A stretch of 64,000 nucleotides of DNA from Acanthaster planci. Taxonomy: Eukaryota > Echinodermata > Asteroidea > Valvatida > Acanthasteridae. This document shows positions 22,825 through 34,800 of this stretch, piece by piece. The DNA is taken from contig NW_019091362.1 in assembly GCF_001949145.1 (NCBI RefSeq), positions 8,953,472-9,017,471 of the forward strand, written 5' to 3'. Under the pieces are notes generated by a model. That model searched no databases and was not told the origin of the DNA. It saw only the letters and a list, made by a program, of their open reading frames with translations. How positions within the stretch are numbered: position 1 is the first letter of the stretch; the number at the start of each line of letters is the position of its first letter. A program made the translations under genes and the position numbers.

Positions 22825-25800
22825 CTTTGGGGATAGAGAAGGGTTGTTGATCACTAAAACGTTCCCAGCCACCTAAGTCCATGGATTATTACACAGAAAA
22901 TCAAACACCTGTTCTGGATGTTTGCAGAAGCAAGTCTTGGGAGAGCACTACAAGACGAAGAAAGTTTTAAATGTAGGGTTTTTTGGGACTGGCAGAGGTT
23001 TAACCCCTTGACGATGGGAATTTCTTCCCGAAAGCCGACTCCAAGAATTCCAGCCTCACTTGGCCATGAAGGCCACCTGCCAAACCGCACATTCTCGGTT
23101 TGTGGCCCTGCGTGCTCTGCATGCTTTGAATTACACGGTGAAAAGGCTGATTGTTCGGTGGCATGCGGCTCTACTCACCCTTCCACATTCCCGTTGCCTC
23201 TTTTCAAAGTGGGGACTATTGTGAAGCTGGTGATTATGATGCAAATTCGGTCTTTTCATTTCTGGGCTACGCACAAAGACAAATTACCATACATACAACA
23301 GCCAGGGTCTGCCTTCTTTCACCGTGTTTGCTCGAGCGTGGGCCGAGAATAAAAGCTGAAAAGCGGGCTGAGGATCTCAACTTTCACAGCGTGTCTAGCC
23401 CCCTCCCGGCGCGAAGGGGTTAAAAGTAAACTTGCATTTGCACCAGCGAAAAATTACATGCTGTGCAACAGGGGTGTCAGTGGGCCAGTTACAAATCAGA
23501 GCTGAGAACAGCTAGCAAAAAGCTGAAATGTTCAAAGTTCCAATACGTTTGTACAGACCAGGTGTACAAAACAGCTAAAATTCAGGGTCAACGTCTAAAC
23601 AAAAACAGCTGAATTCTCACACCCCTGATATGATCCCACCCTTTAGAAATGGCATAACTTGATATTTCGATTTTTTTCACACCCGATTGTTATTTCGCTG
23701 CTGATGTGTCATCTGCTAATTTGCCATCTAGTCAAAACATTAATGCTAGGCTAGATTGATCATTACTGGAGTTAGCAAAAACCGTGTTTTTGAAAATCAA
23801 CTGACAAGCCTTCTCTTTGATGCTTTGTGAAATTTAACTTTTTCCGAAATTATAACCACAAAACAGGTCAGTGAACATCTGCATCTACATGTATCACAAC
23901 ACTGGAAGTAAAGACAAGAATTGCTTAAATGCCCAATTTCTAATTTCAGTGAATTCTGAAAATGTCTTGAATCAAAGGGTTAAAACTTGGCAGAAATACA
24001 CGTAGTAACAATGCACCTGAAGTAACATACACACATACCTTTTGCAACCTCTCCAGCAACAAATGCTTATCTCTGCCTCCGCCGGCTGCTGCGGCGCTGT
24101 CTGCTGCGACTGCTGCTGTGATTGCTGATGATGGTGATGGTGATGATGCTTGGACTTGTCACCGGACGATGAGGACTTCTTGTGGTGTGAGCCGCTGGAC
24201 GAGGATGAGGACCGTCTCCTCTTCTTGCTGGAGCTGGACTCTCTGGAGCTGTGCCGCGACCGCTTCTCGGATGACTTCTTGGAGCTGGATTTGGAGCTGG
24301 AACTTTTTTCCGATTTGGTTTCGGACGATGGCGTCGGCTGTGTGGGTGGTGGAGATATTGCTAAGGGGGAGTTTAAGCTGGGGGCACTTACTGAGGTTGG
24401 TACTGGTGACTGTGGTTTGCTTTGCGACACCTGCACTTGTGTAACTGGGACATTTGGGGCTGGTCTTGAGATTTCAGGGTTCACTTCACTGATGGCCAAA
24501 CTGTCTGGTTTTCTGGGTGTGCTAGATTGGCCACTTGAGTCACCTTCTTGTGTTTGAGACTTTGGTACAGTGGAGCAGACCATGTCCCCCATGTCCTCCT
24601 GAGGTTTGATGACGACATTTTCTTCAATGCTCGGACCACTGGAAACACTGAAATTGCTGCTGTTGTTGGCATTACTTCCAGATGTCACCATGGCAAGACC
24701 AGACCTGGGTATATCTGCGGGAAGGTGTTGTCGGATGTCCCGGCAGAAAGCAACTGGACTGGCCACTTTATTAGAGTCCATGTTTCCAATGGCAGGAGGA
24801 ATGATAGCACCTGTGCCATCATACATAAACCCTGTTCGCTCATTTAAGACAATGCCACTGTCCGACTCTGAATCTCCATCCTTTTTAGAGTTGTTATGGT
24901 CCATTAGTTTGTCACAGCTTGTTACGTCGACTGATGAGATTTTGCTCTCTCCATGAGCGCAAGATGAGTTTGAGTCATCCTTGCTCTTGTGTTCCTTCGA
25001 CTCGGTATCCTCTGCACTTATTTCTGTTTCCATTTTGTCACAGTGCTCAGAAATACCACCATTCACAATGTGATTGATGGATTGTTTCTCAACAGACTCC
25101 ATATTAGCATCCAGCTCCACACTCAATCTACGAGTCCGATCTTTCAGCCCCAACTCTTCACTTTTTCGCCGCATTTTGGGGCTTTTGAGGACCCTATCAA
25201 GGTCCTTTCCTGAGTTTTCCAGGAGGATTTCTGCCTGATGGATCAAGACATCATGGTGTGTTTTGTCCAGATCCTCTCCGTTTCCAAACCCATTCAGCAG
25301 GGTCTGCTTCAGTGATGCCTCCTCCAACTTGGATTTGAGTCTTTGAATGTTGTTTGTTTCAGGAATTTCATTACCTTCACCAGTAGCTGACCCATTACAC
25401 GTAGGCTTGGTATTACTTTGCCCAACTTCACATTCATTCAAACTGTTTGTTACTGTTTCTATTTTTGGTTCCGTTGATTCAGAGCTATTGCAAGTTTTTG
25501 AATTTTCACTTGAGTCTTCAGACTTTTCTGAGGACTGATTGCTGGTATCCTCACTGAAAGAAGTGTTCTCTATCAACCTGATGCTGGTTTCTTTGTCCTG
25601 TACTTTTAAAATATCTGTGCCATGCTCGGCCTTTGAGCATATAATTGGGGGACTTTTACTTCCAGATTTGGACTTTTTCTTCTTTGAGGATTTCTTTGAC
25701 TTGTGTGATTTTGACTTGGATTTTTTCTCAGATTTATGCTGAGAGGATGGGGATGGGGACATTGGATATGACTTGGAAGTGGAATTGGGACTTGAAGAGG

Positions 25801-28800
25801 AACTGCAACTTAATGCTGGGCTGGGCGCTGGGCTTGGACTTGTACATACTGGGGGAATGAAGTGCATTGTGGGTTGCTGAATGGCAGGCTGGCCCACCTG
25901 AGTAAATGCTGGATTCACCGAGCTCGGCTGCAGCACACCCTGCTGCGACACTGGTCCCTGAATACTGACGAACCCATGCACAGCATTTCCATACCCTGGT
26001 GCCACCCCACTGCTTGGATTCTGAGGGATGACCCACTGGACTGTGCTCTGAGTGCTGTTCACCACCTGGGGCTGAGGCATCGAGTTGGAGCCGGGTGGGT
26101 GGACTGAGGACCCAGACTGCAGGAGTTGCTTGATTAAAGGAGAGTCTATGTGCGCTGATGCCAACTGCTGTCCTTGGGTCTGTATCCGAGCAGCAACGTG
26201 GCTGACAGACTGGCTCTGGGAACAGGCTGTCACTGAAGGCTGGGAAGCAGGATGAGTCGCCACACCAACTGTTAAGCTTGGCTGCCGTTGGACGTGCTGT
26301 GCGCTGGCAACGGTTGTAACTGCAAATGACTGCTGCGGCAAGGTTCCTTGTATGGTAGTGAGAATGAACTGCTGTTGCGGCTGAGGCTGCTGGGCCATGT
26401 GTTGTTGGACAATATGCTGTTGCTGAACGACTGCATGTGATGGCTGCTGCTGCTGCTGTTGTTGTTGCTGTTGTTGTTGATGTCCAGGCAATTTTGGCTG
26501 TATTGGAATATATGCTCCAGAACTGCTTGAAGTCGGCTGAGATCCACCTGATACACCACACTGCCCTGTCTGGCCAGGATTGGTTGATGTGACTTGGCCA
26601 AGAACAGTTGGTACACTGCGCTGAATGTTCTGCACCACAGCATATGCCGAATACATCTGGCTCCCATTTGCACCAGCGCTGCCACCAACAATCACCTGTT
26701 GAGTGGCAGAGACAGTCTTGGGTAAGATCTGTTGCATTCCTTGGCCATCAGATTGCTTGATCTGGAAGCCTGCCTGAACAGGAATGGTACTGGTCTGTAC
26801 TGGGAGAGCACCAATCTTAATTCCGTGTGTGCCTGGCAGAACTCCCTGTTGCACAATCTGCATGTTTGGCTGGCTTTTTAGACCATTTGTTGCAACAATG
26901 CCCTGTGCGTTGATGTTCACGATGCCCTGTGCGTTGGGTTGGCCAACCTGGGGCTGAGCCTGGATCCACTGCTGCACTCCAACCTGAGTTGATGGAATTT
27001 GCATCTGGATGCTTTGCTGAGGTCCCTGTGTCACAAACTGCTGCTGGTGCCGGGCAACGTTTGCCTGGGAATGGTTGATTCCCTGCGGATTGATTTGGAT
27101 TCCCTGGGCACTGATTTGAATGCCTTGGGGATTCACAGGAATTCCGCCTGGATTCTGCAGTTGTTGTTGTGTGATGTACACCTGCTGGTTAGGAATGTTG
27201 ACAACCTGCTGGCTGCTTGTCATTGCAGGATTGCCAGCAACTTGGGCAGTACTTGCATCTGTGACGGCCTCCTGTGGCTTTGTCTCTGACATGGACTGCT
27301 GGTTTGCATTACTTGCTTCAAAGGTGGACACTGCAAGTGTGGCCTTGGTTTGTAGTAAGGGAATAGAATTGGCTTGGAAGTTCTCTGCTCCCTGTTGCGG
27401 GAATGCAGCGGGCACTTGGTTTGTGTCTAAAGGCAGCTGCGCATGGATGTTGGGGATTTTTTCTATTTTGACCTCCCCTTCTTGGAGCAACTCGCTGGGT
27501 ACACCCTCTGAGGATTTGGGCAGTTTGGGGGAGCCTGAAGAGGAGGGAGCTTCTGGGATTCTGGAATTTGAGACGTTGGAAGAAGGAACACTGGCTTTGG
27601 CTCCACTGCCGGCCGGACTACGCGGTCGGTAAGGTGGTGGTGCTCTACCGGGGGAGGCAGGACTTCGACCTGGGCTCTTACTAGGATCATTATTAGCAAT
27701 CGCCTGGCTGTGCTGTGGTAACGGATTTTGAAGAAAAGCACTTGGGATACCAGCCTGGTTGACCAGGCTCCCTTGAGGAGAAAGCAAATCTGAGTCATCA
27801 ACAGAGTTTGTCTTTTGCTGCGCACCTTGAACAGCAACTGCAGCACAGTTTGTAGGTAACGAGTTTGTTGATTGGACCAGTTGCTGTGTCCCAAGTGGTA
27901 CACTGACTTTGGCTTGCACAACTTGCTGCTGCTGTTGCTGGGTGGCTTGAAGACCAGGAGGCACTCCGACAGAGGCTGCATTGCCAGGTTGTCCCTGCAT
28001 TCTGGGGCTCTGTTGACGCAGTCCATGCCCGAGGATCAACTGCTGAAGCTGGGAGGTGCTTCCCATGTTGCCGCTGGAAGGGCCCGGTATCATTCCGGCA
28101 CGGCACATCTGAGGGGGCATCACGCTGCTGCCGGGGCTGCTCATCCCCTGGGCAAACAGCCGCTGCTGGGGGCTGCTGGAGGAGGAAGACCCGTGGGATG
28201 GGGACAGCCGCTGGGCCATCCGCTGCATGATGCTGGAGGCCAGGTTGGACTGGGGCCCTGCCAGCTGGGGTTGGTAAGTGGGCGAGGGTTTGGCCGGGTG
28301 CTGGTAGAGCTGCCAGTTGAAGGGGAGTGGCAGGACCCGTTTGCGGATACCCATGATGTACACTTGGGCGCCACTCTCTGAATCCACCCGCTGAGATGAT
28401 ACTGCTGGAAACACCATCCTGGAAAGGTGACAATAAAGATCTGAATACTCCTCTCATCTGTAGTAATGACACAGCAAATCTTTCCACTGATTGAAATTTC
28501 AGCCACAAGTTTAAATGTGATCCACTCTGTGAAAAAAAGTCAGACTTCGCCAGAGTGACGAGTTTTAGTTTAGATTGGAAAAAGCAAACTCAACTCTTTA
28601 TTTTGATGTGTCACTCAGTTTAGTGTACTGAAGAAAATGGACATGGGCGTTATGTTGGTGAAAGTGTTGAGGGTTCCTACTGCTTTACATTGTGCCAAGA
28701 TTCTTTTAAAGGGCTTTAACTCAAAAATGGCTCTGGTGACTTCTAATTCATTTTCACAGAGCAGATCACAGACTCGAAGTAGTCCTCTGTCAAGAGAAAG

Positions 28801-31800
28801 TTTGGGTGGCAAAGAGTGCTGTCACTTACTTGATACACGTTGCAAAGTTTGTGGAGGTGACCATGTTGACCCTAGAGGCTTTGCTGCAAGCAGATAGGTA
28901 GTCACTGTACAGGTCTAGTCTGGACACTGACCCTTCACTGTCAGCCTCGTAGAATGAATGCAACCTGATTAAGGAAAGAACAAATGTGTTTTTCAAGACC
29001 TGAAACTTTTTACCTCATCAAGTCCTTTAGTATCAATGAGGGCCCTAAATTTGAAGCTACATTATTTTTAAGTGAAAGGCTTATGGTAGATGTGCTTACC
29101 ATATTATCATGCTCTACGGCAGTACATACAATAACACCCTTTCAGCTGAAGTTTTACAGGCATTCAATGTGGATTCGTAATTACTAGGCAGAGTACTCAA
29201 GCCTCACTACGCTCATTATCAAAACAGCACACTCACCACTGGCAGGTGAACTTCTCATTCTCGGCATCTCGATTAGCGGGCTGGACAGGAGCAGGGGGAG
29301 GTGTAGGGGTGGACTGCTGCTGCGGCGGCCCTGAAATATTGATGCATGCAAGTGGTTACTTCAACTGATGGCCGGTCAGAGATGAAAAAGGGCCAACTGA
29401 TAATCTGATGATTTCCACGGCATACTTGTACTCAAACAAAAGGCTGTCAGTCACAGGCACCTGGTGACTTTGCCTGCAAAGCCACGAGGTTCAGGTGGCA
29501 TTTCCAGCAGTGGCATTTTCACGCATCAGTTCATCTCTAACATTTTGACAATTGCTGAAGAAAATGGAAGACATGCAACTGCATGTCACGTTGTAGTACT
29601 TTCAAATGGTGGGAGTAAACACTGACAGGTCAACATCAACACTGACATTTGTGGAGCACCTTCAAGTTCTAAACAGAGCTACATGGTATCACAGTTGCGG
29701 TCACTGTACAGGCATGAAATGAAAAATGAAATCATGGATTTTTGCTGCCATTCGTCTTTCTACAACAGTTCCACAGAACTTACTCATGGAAGGGGGAGGG
29801 GGAGTGGCAGCAGAAACTGCATTAGGGGGCGGCGGCGTAGGCTGAGACACAGGCTGATTCCTGGCCATGCTCACAATGGGATGCTGGATGCCATCTGGGG
29901 CATGATCGACAATCTTAATGCCGACAAAGGCCTCGGCGCCCAGGGACTGCGCATCCAGAGTCACCAGGCACACTAGGACATCTGACGGTGGAAATGAAGA
30001 GACCAAGTTCATTACAAAGGTGACAAGTTTGAATCAGTTTGCACTTTTCAACATTCTTCAACCTTTGTGGCATTTTCTTTTCATATCAAATGAGGCCTGA
30101 ACCTACAAAATACGGCAATGAAAAATAAAGTAGCATACATTCAATCAGTGAAAAGGTACTCAATGTTGGAGGACAGTTGTTGTTGCACCAATGTTTAGGT
30201 GCATTGTACATATTGAGTTAAATCTGTCCAAACAAAATGTGTGCTCATTGGACCTTGACCTACATGTGTACCAACCAAAGTGAATGTGCTATGAGCACTC
30301 ACTTGCAACAAGTTGGCCAAACAGTGCCCTTAACATTTACCACACGGAGCCCTTAAAGTCTGTAGGTGGTCTGAACAAAGATGACTGTTTAAAACGGACA
30401 GCAAACACTCCTCATGATTTCTGGACCAATCTTGCTCACATTCTCGGGGATTCCACTCACCGACACTCTTCTCCATGGTGGCAATCCGGGCGCAGAACAC
30501 CTCCCCTCTCTCCGACAGGGCCAGGAGAACCTCCAGGGCCCCCAGTAGGAGCTGCACATCGTGGATGGTCAGGAGGCGGACGATGGACCGGTACACCCGC
30601 ACCTCCATGCACTGCCGGATGATGTCAACGTTGCTGTCCACCTGGGACAGCTTCTCCACCACTTCCATGGCTAGTAAGGGAACAAAGACCAATCAAGGTT
30701 GAAGGTCTATAATTTGTTACTTTGGGACAAATGCCACTTGGATTCTTATAATGTATCTAACGGCCAGTTTGTTTCACATGGATCTGGATTGTGATCAGTG
30801 AACTCCGAGCTGGTTTGCACTATCTGTTAGGTGGTTTCTGGTGTCAGTGAACCAACGACAGATCACTGATTGCGAACCGGATCCACATAAAATAAACAGG
30901 CCTGAAATGAACATTTAAAGGGACACTCTTAAAATACAAGTTCAAGAGTGTCCATTACATAAAATTCTAAAAGCACAAAATAACACTAGGAAATGTCAGT
31001 TTAGGAAATTGAGCTAAAGACTGCCATAATTTTTTAATTAGTCGGATAAAAAGAGTAGAACGATGCTGTAACTTAGTTTCAACTCTAACACTTGTCTTCC
31101 ACAGTCTTGCCAACACTGTCACTAGTATAACGGTCAATTACCTCGTAGTATAATAAACTTGTCTTGGTTCTTCATGGCTTTATCTATGGTGTGGAACATC
31201 AGCTGTGTACTCCGATAGTCAATGGGATCAAGTATGAACTGGTACAAGAAACAGTGGAGTTGTTGGATTGATTAAACCAGTAAATATCTACGTGTACTTA
31301 AAGAAAGCAATTTAAACAACACAAATTTAAAGACAGATTCCTTATTTCTGAATATTACTTGTAATTATTTGCACCAAGACCTTCAATGCGAAATAAAACC
31401 CGTGGAAATAGCCAATCTTGCCACATCTATGCTTGGATTGTACATTATACTACCACTAAAAAACCCAACGACTGACACAGTCACAAGTTGTGAGCACTGT
31501 TTTATGCACACAAATATATTTATTCATTGCCACTGAGTGTGCACAGCCACACTACTCTTGGTATCTGGATGCCTCAGTGTGCAGCATGAGGCAGAGAAGA
31601 AACTGTGCTTTCAAGCAGCCTCGGTGCCAAGTTGAACAATTTAAACACACTGAACAACTGAATAAATAATGGATATTGATGCTTTACCGCATTTGTTATT
31701 GGCACTTGAGAAATAAGAAAGAAAAAGCAATTGAATGTTTCCGTTGTTTCCTCAGAATGCTGACTTGGGACTGTCACATACCTCCTCAGCTATATTGCTC

Positions 31801-34800
31801 AGGGTGTCCATGCCGATGTGCCTGAGTGCTGAGCAGCTATTGTGAATACACAGCAAGAGGAACCTGTAAAAAGTCCTGTGGGCTGCCATGACTCTTTTGT
31901 TGTGGTCCTCAAAGGATAAATTTCTCAAGATCACTGCAACCTGACAAATAGGAAAAAAAAATAGACAGCACCCACGCCACAGCATGAGTCGTTTGTCCAA
32001 CTGAAACAGACTCCATACAAAGTACAGGACTAAATAGGTGCGCCCTCTCCAAATGAAAATTAAAATTGCCAATGAGGATTAAACTCACAAATCTAGGAAC
32101 AAAACCACCCTAACAACCCCCCCAAAGAAAAAACACCAATCAGAACCCAAACAAATATGTATATTCATTACGTGTACCAACTACATGTATGAAGTTATCA
32201 CTGCTTCCTTTTCCCCGCCTTCTTGCTGCAGGTAACTAGACCTCACTGATACGAGGAATTTGCCCCGTCCCCATGTCAAAGCACCAGTTTTAAAAACAAA
32301 TGTGTGGGGGAAAAAAATCCTGGATATACACGTACACCTGTGACATTTCATGAGGGTGTTAAATGTTATCTGGGCAAGGTGCAAACACAGAGGGGTATAT
32401 TAGTTTCCTCAATACCCAATCTGCAGATGAGATGGAGGGCATCTGTGAGCCGCTAGTGGTGCCAGGTGGAACAACTCATTTATTTCAAGATCTTTCACTG
32501 ATGAGGATTTCTCAGCTGCTATCTTATTACACACTTCCTGATCGTCATGTAGCCAGCATGAGTAACATGATCCCGGCCTAAAGGGGTTGTTTAGAGGTTT
32601 GAGAAGGTAGCGGGATTTCAGTTCAGAATAGCAGGAAAAGAGATTCAACCACCATTTCTCCAGCCAAAATGACAGCTAAGGGGCAGAAGGCTGACAGTTT
32701 ACCTGCAGTATTCGCTGTCCTTCTATGTCGTTCAGCCCAAGCTTTCTCAAGGTAAATTGCTCAGCATCTTTGATCTTACAGTGACCTATGAAACAAATGT
32801 ACACATTATGAAAAATTCTTCAAAATACATGTCATTACGCATTTATGTTTCAGTAACTGGCTATCTGGCTACGAAGGAAATCCATGTAACCTCTTTATAA
32901 ACAGCAGTGTACTCAGTACACTACCCAGAGATGCCAACTTTTCAAAATGAAAAAGTGTAATCCTGTCGCACTTCCTGTTCCGGTTTCCCAACAAACCGAA
33001 ATTTTTCAGTGCGACCCTAAAAATTTCACCAGCAAATTAGAAAAAAAAAATTTCAAAAAATCCTGTTGTCTTTTCATTCCAAACAAATACTTGTCAACAA
33101 CTTCTTTTCACGTCCAAAAACTTGTATATGACTAGCATTGGGCCGGTGAGAATTGTAATTAATTGTTGATTATATTTCCACATTACATGTAATTCTAGTA
33201 AGTTTTATTATTTTAATCACGTTTGTAGCAATTTTTGGCAACTTTCGTCCCATTCAATCAGCACAAAAAAACTGTCAAAAAGTTCTGGCCTTACCTACCG
33301 ACCCTATTTAATCGGCAGCAGAGCTATTTTTTCTTGGCCTAATTAATGTGCTTCTCGGTATCGTAAGATCCAGTGTGGGCAATATTTATCACGTCACAGT
33401 TACATGCATTACAAAACACATTGTCACTGCAGTCCAATTTTTTTTTGGGGGGGGGAGAGGAAGAGGAAAACAAACCCAAAACAGACAAAAGAAAATCACA
33501 TGGAAGTGCTTTTGGATTTTTGAAAGTAAAATTAGACTGAATTGGTGAAGAAATATGAATTGGCCAACTGTTGACACCAATGTATGGTGTGTTACAGCCA
33601 CAAACATGTGTAAGATTAGTAGTGTACATGTGACAAACAGCACGAAGTATGCTGACATCAACATAATAAACACAGACAGCAGGGGAGAAATATGCAACAT
33701 TGGCAACTGGCATAAAACATGCACGTGAAAAAATCAAAAAGAGTAGAACGATGCTGTAATTATTTATTTTTTTTATTAATAAAATATTTATGTGCTATTG
33801 AGATACACTGCCGAAAAAAACCAGCAATTTTGAAATTTGCTAAATCTATTACAGTCAAACTTCGTTAATAAGAGGTCCTTCGGACTTGGCAAATTACCTT
33901 GTTAAAACAGAAATCTTGTATTATCAGGAATGAAAATAATGAAAAAAGAAAGGATTGGGACCTGTAATTTTTCTTGTTATAAGCAGAGTCTTGTATTAAC
34001 AGTGCTCTTATTAACAAGGTTTGACTGTACTAACTGAATAATGCAGCATCGCGTACACTATCAATGAAACCAGGGATATTCTGCCAAATCATCCAATTCG
34101 CTGCTTTTGGGGGTTTTTTGTCACTGGAAACTATACTAGTAAAGGCTCACCTTCCGTTCTTAACGTGTCTGGACCTATGATCTCCCGTATGTCATTGTCC
34201 GTTACAGTATCATACCAGAATGTCACAAAGTCACGCTTTGTGGTCAGTTTCCAATCCTCTGTGTACAGGGACCGAAAGCCCCCTGGTCCTATCAAGCAAA
34301 CACAAACTGACTGATCAGGAGAAAGCTTATCCATAATTCAATTACTCCACGATTTGCCCAGCAGTGCTACCGCAGATAAGAATCAATCAAATTGCATAGC
34401 ATTTGTTTCACACCGATATTATAGGAAGAACGTACAGAACACAGTCCTCATCAACAAGCGTGTGTAAATGGCTAGGTAACTGATTGCTATCCCATTCACT
34501 GGACCTCTGTTCAGGCCAAAAACAAAAACAGAAACACAGATCCTATTTTAACAGTGTGACCCTAAATTTTTCATTGGCAAGTTTTAAAATAAATTTTAAA
34601 AATAAATAGAAAATCCTGTTGTCTTTTCAAAACACCTTTCCACAACATTTTACGCCCAAAATGCTAGTATTTGTTTGCATTCTTACATTTGCTACAAATA
34701 TTTGAGAAGAAACTTCCACTGTTTCACAAATTCCCTTTTCACTTGACTATCGTAGTGATGAAAATATGTGCATAATGATGATCAAAGAAGCAATGTAGTT

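Noticed and set aside
22918-23352. 144-codon plus-strand frame
   Set aside because: Reads through the inverted-end mobile element in ARID2 intron 14; no family similarity.
25734-26561. 275-codon minus-strand frame overlapping ARID2 exon 14
   Set aside because: Alternative frame of the same Q-rich sequence, giving Ala/Ser/Thr-rich product without domain features.
27120-28381. Long plus-strand frames across the ARID2 Q-rich exon (27120-27632, 27872-28381)
   Set aside because: Antisense of CAG-rich coding sequence; ARID2 on the minus strand is firmly supported by family similarity and phase.
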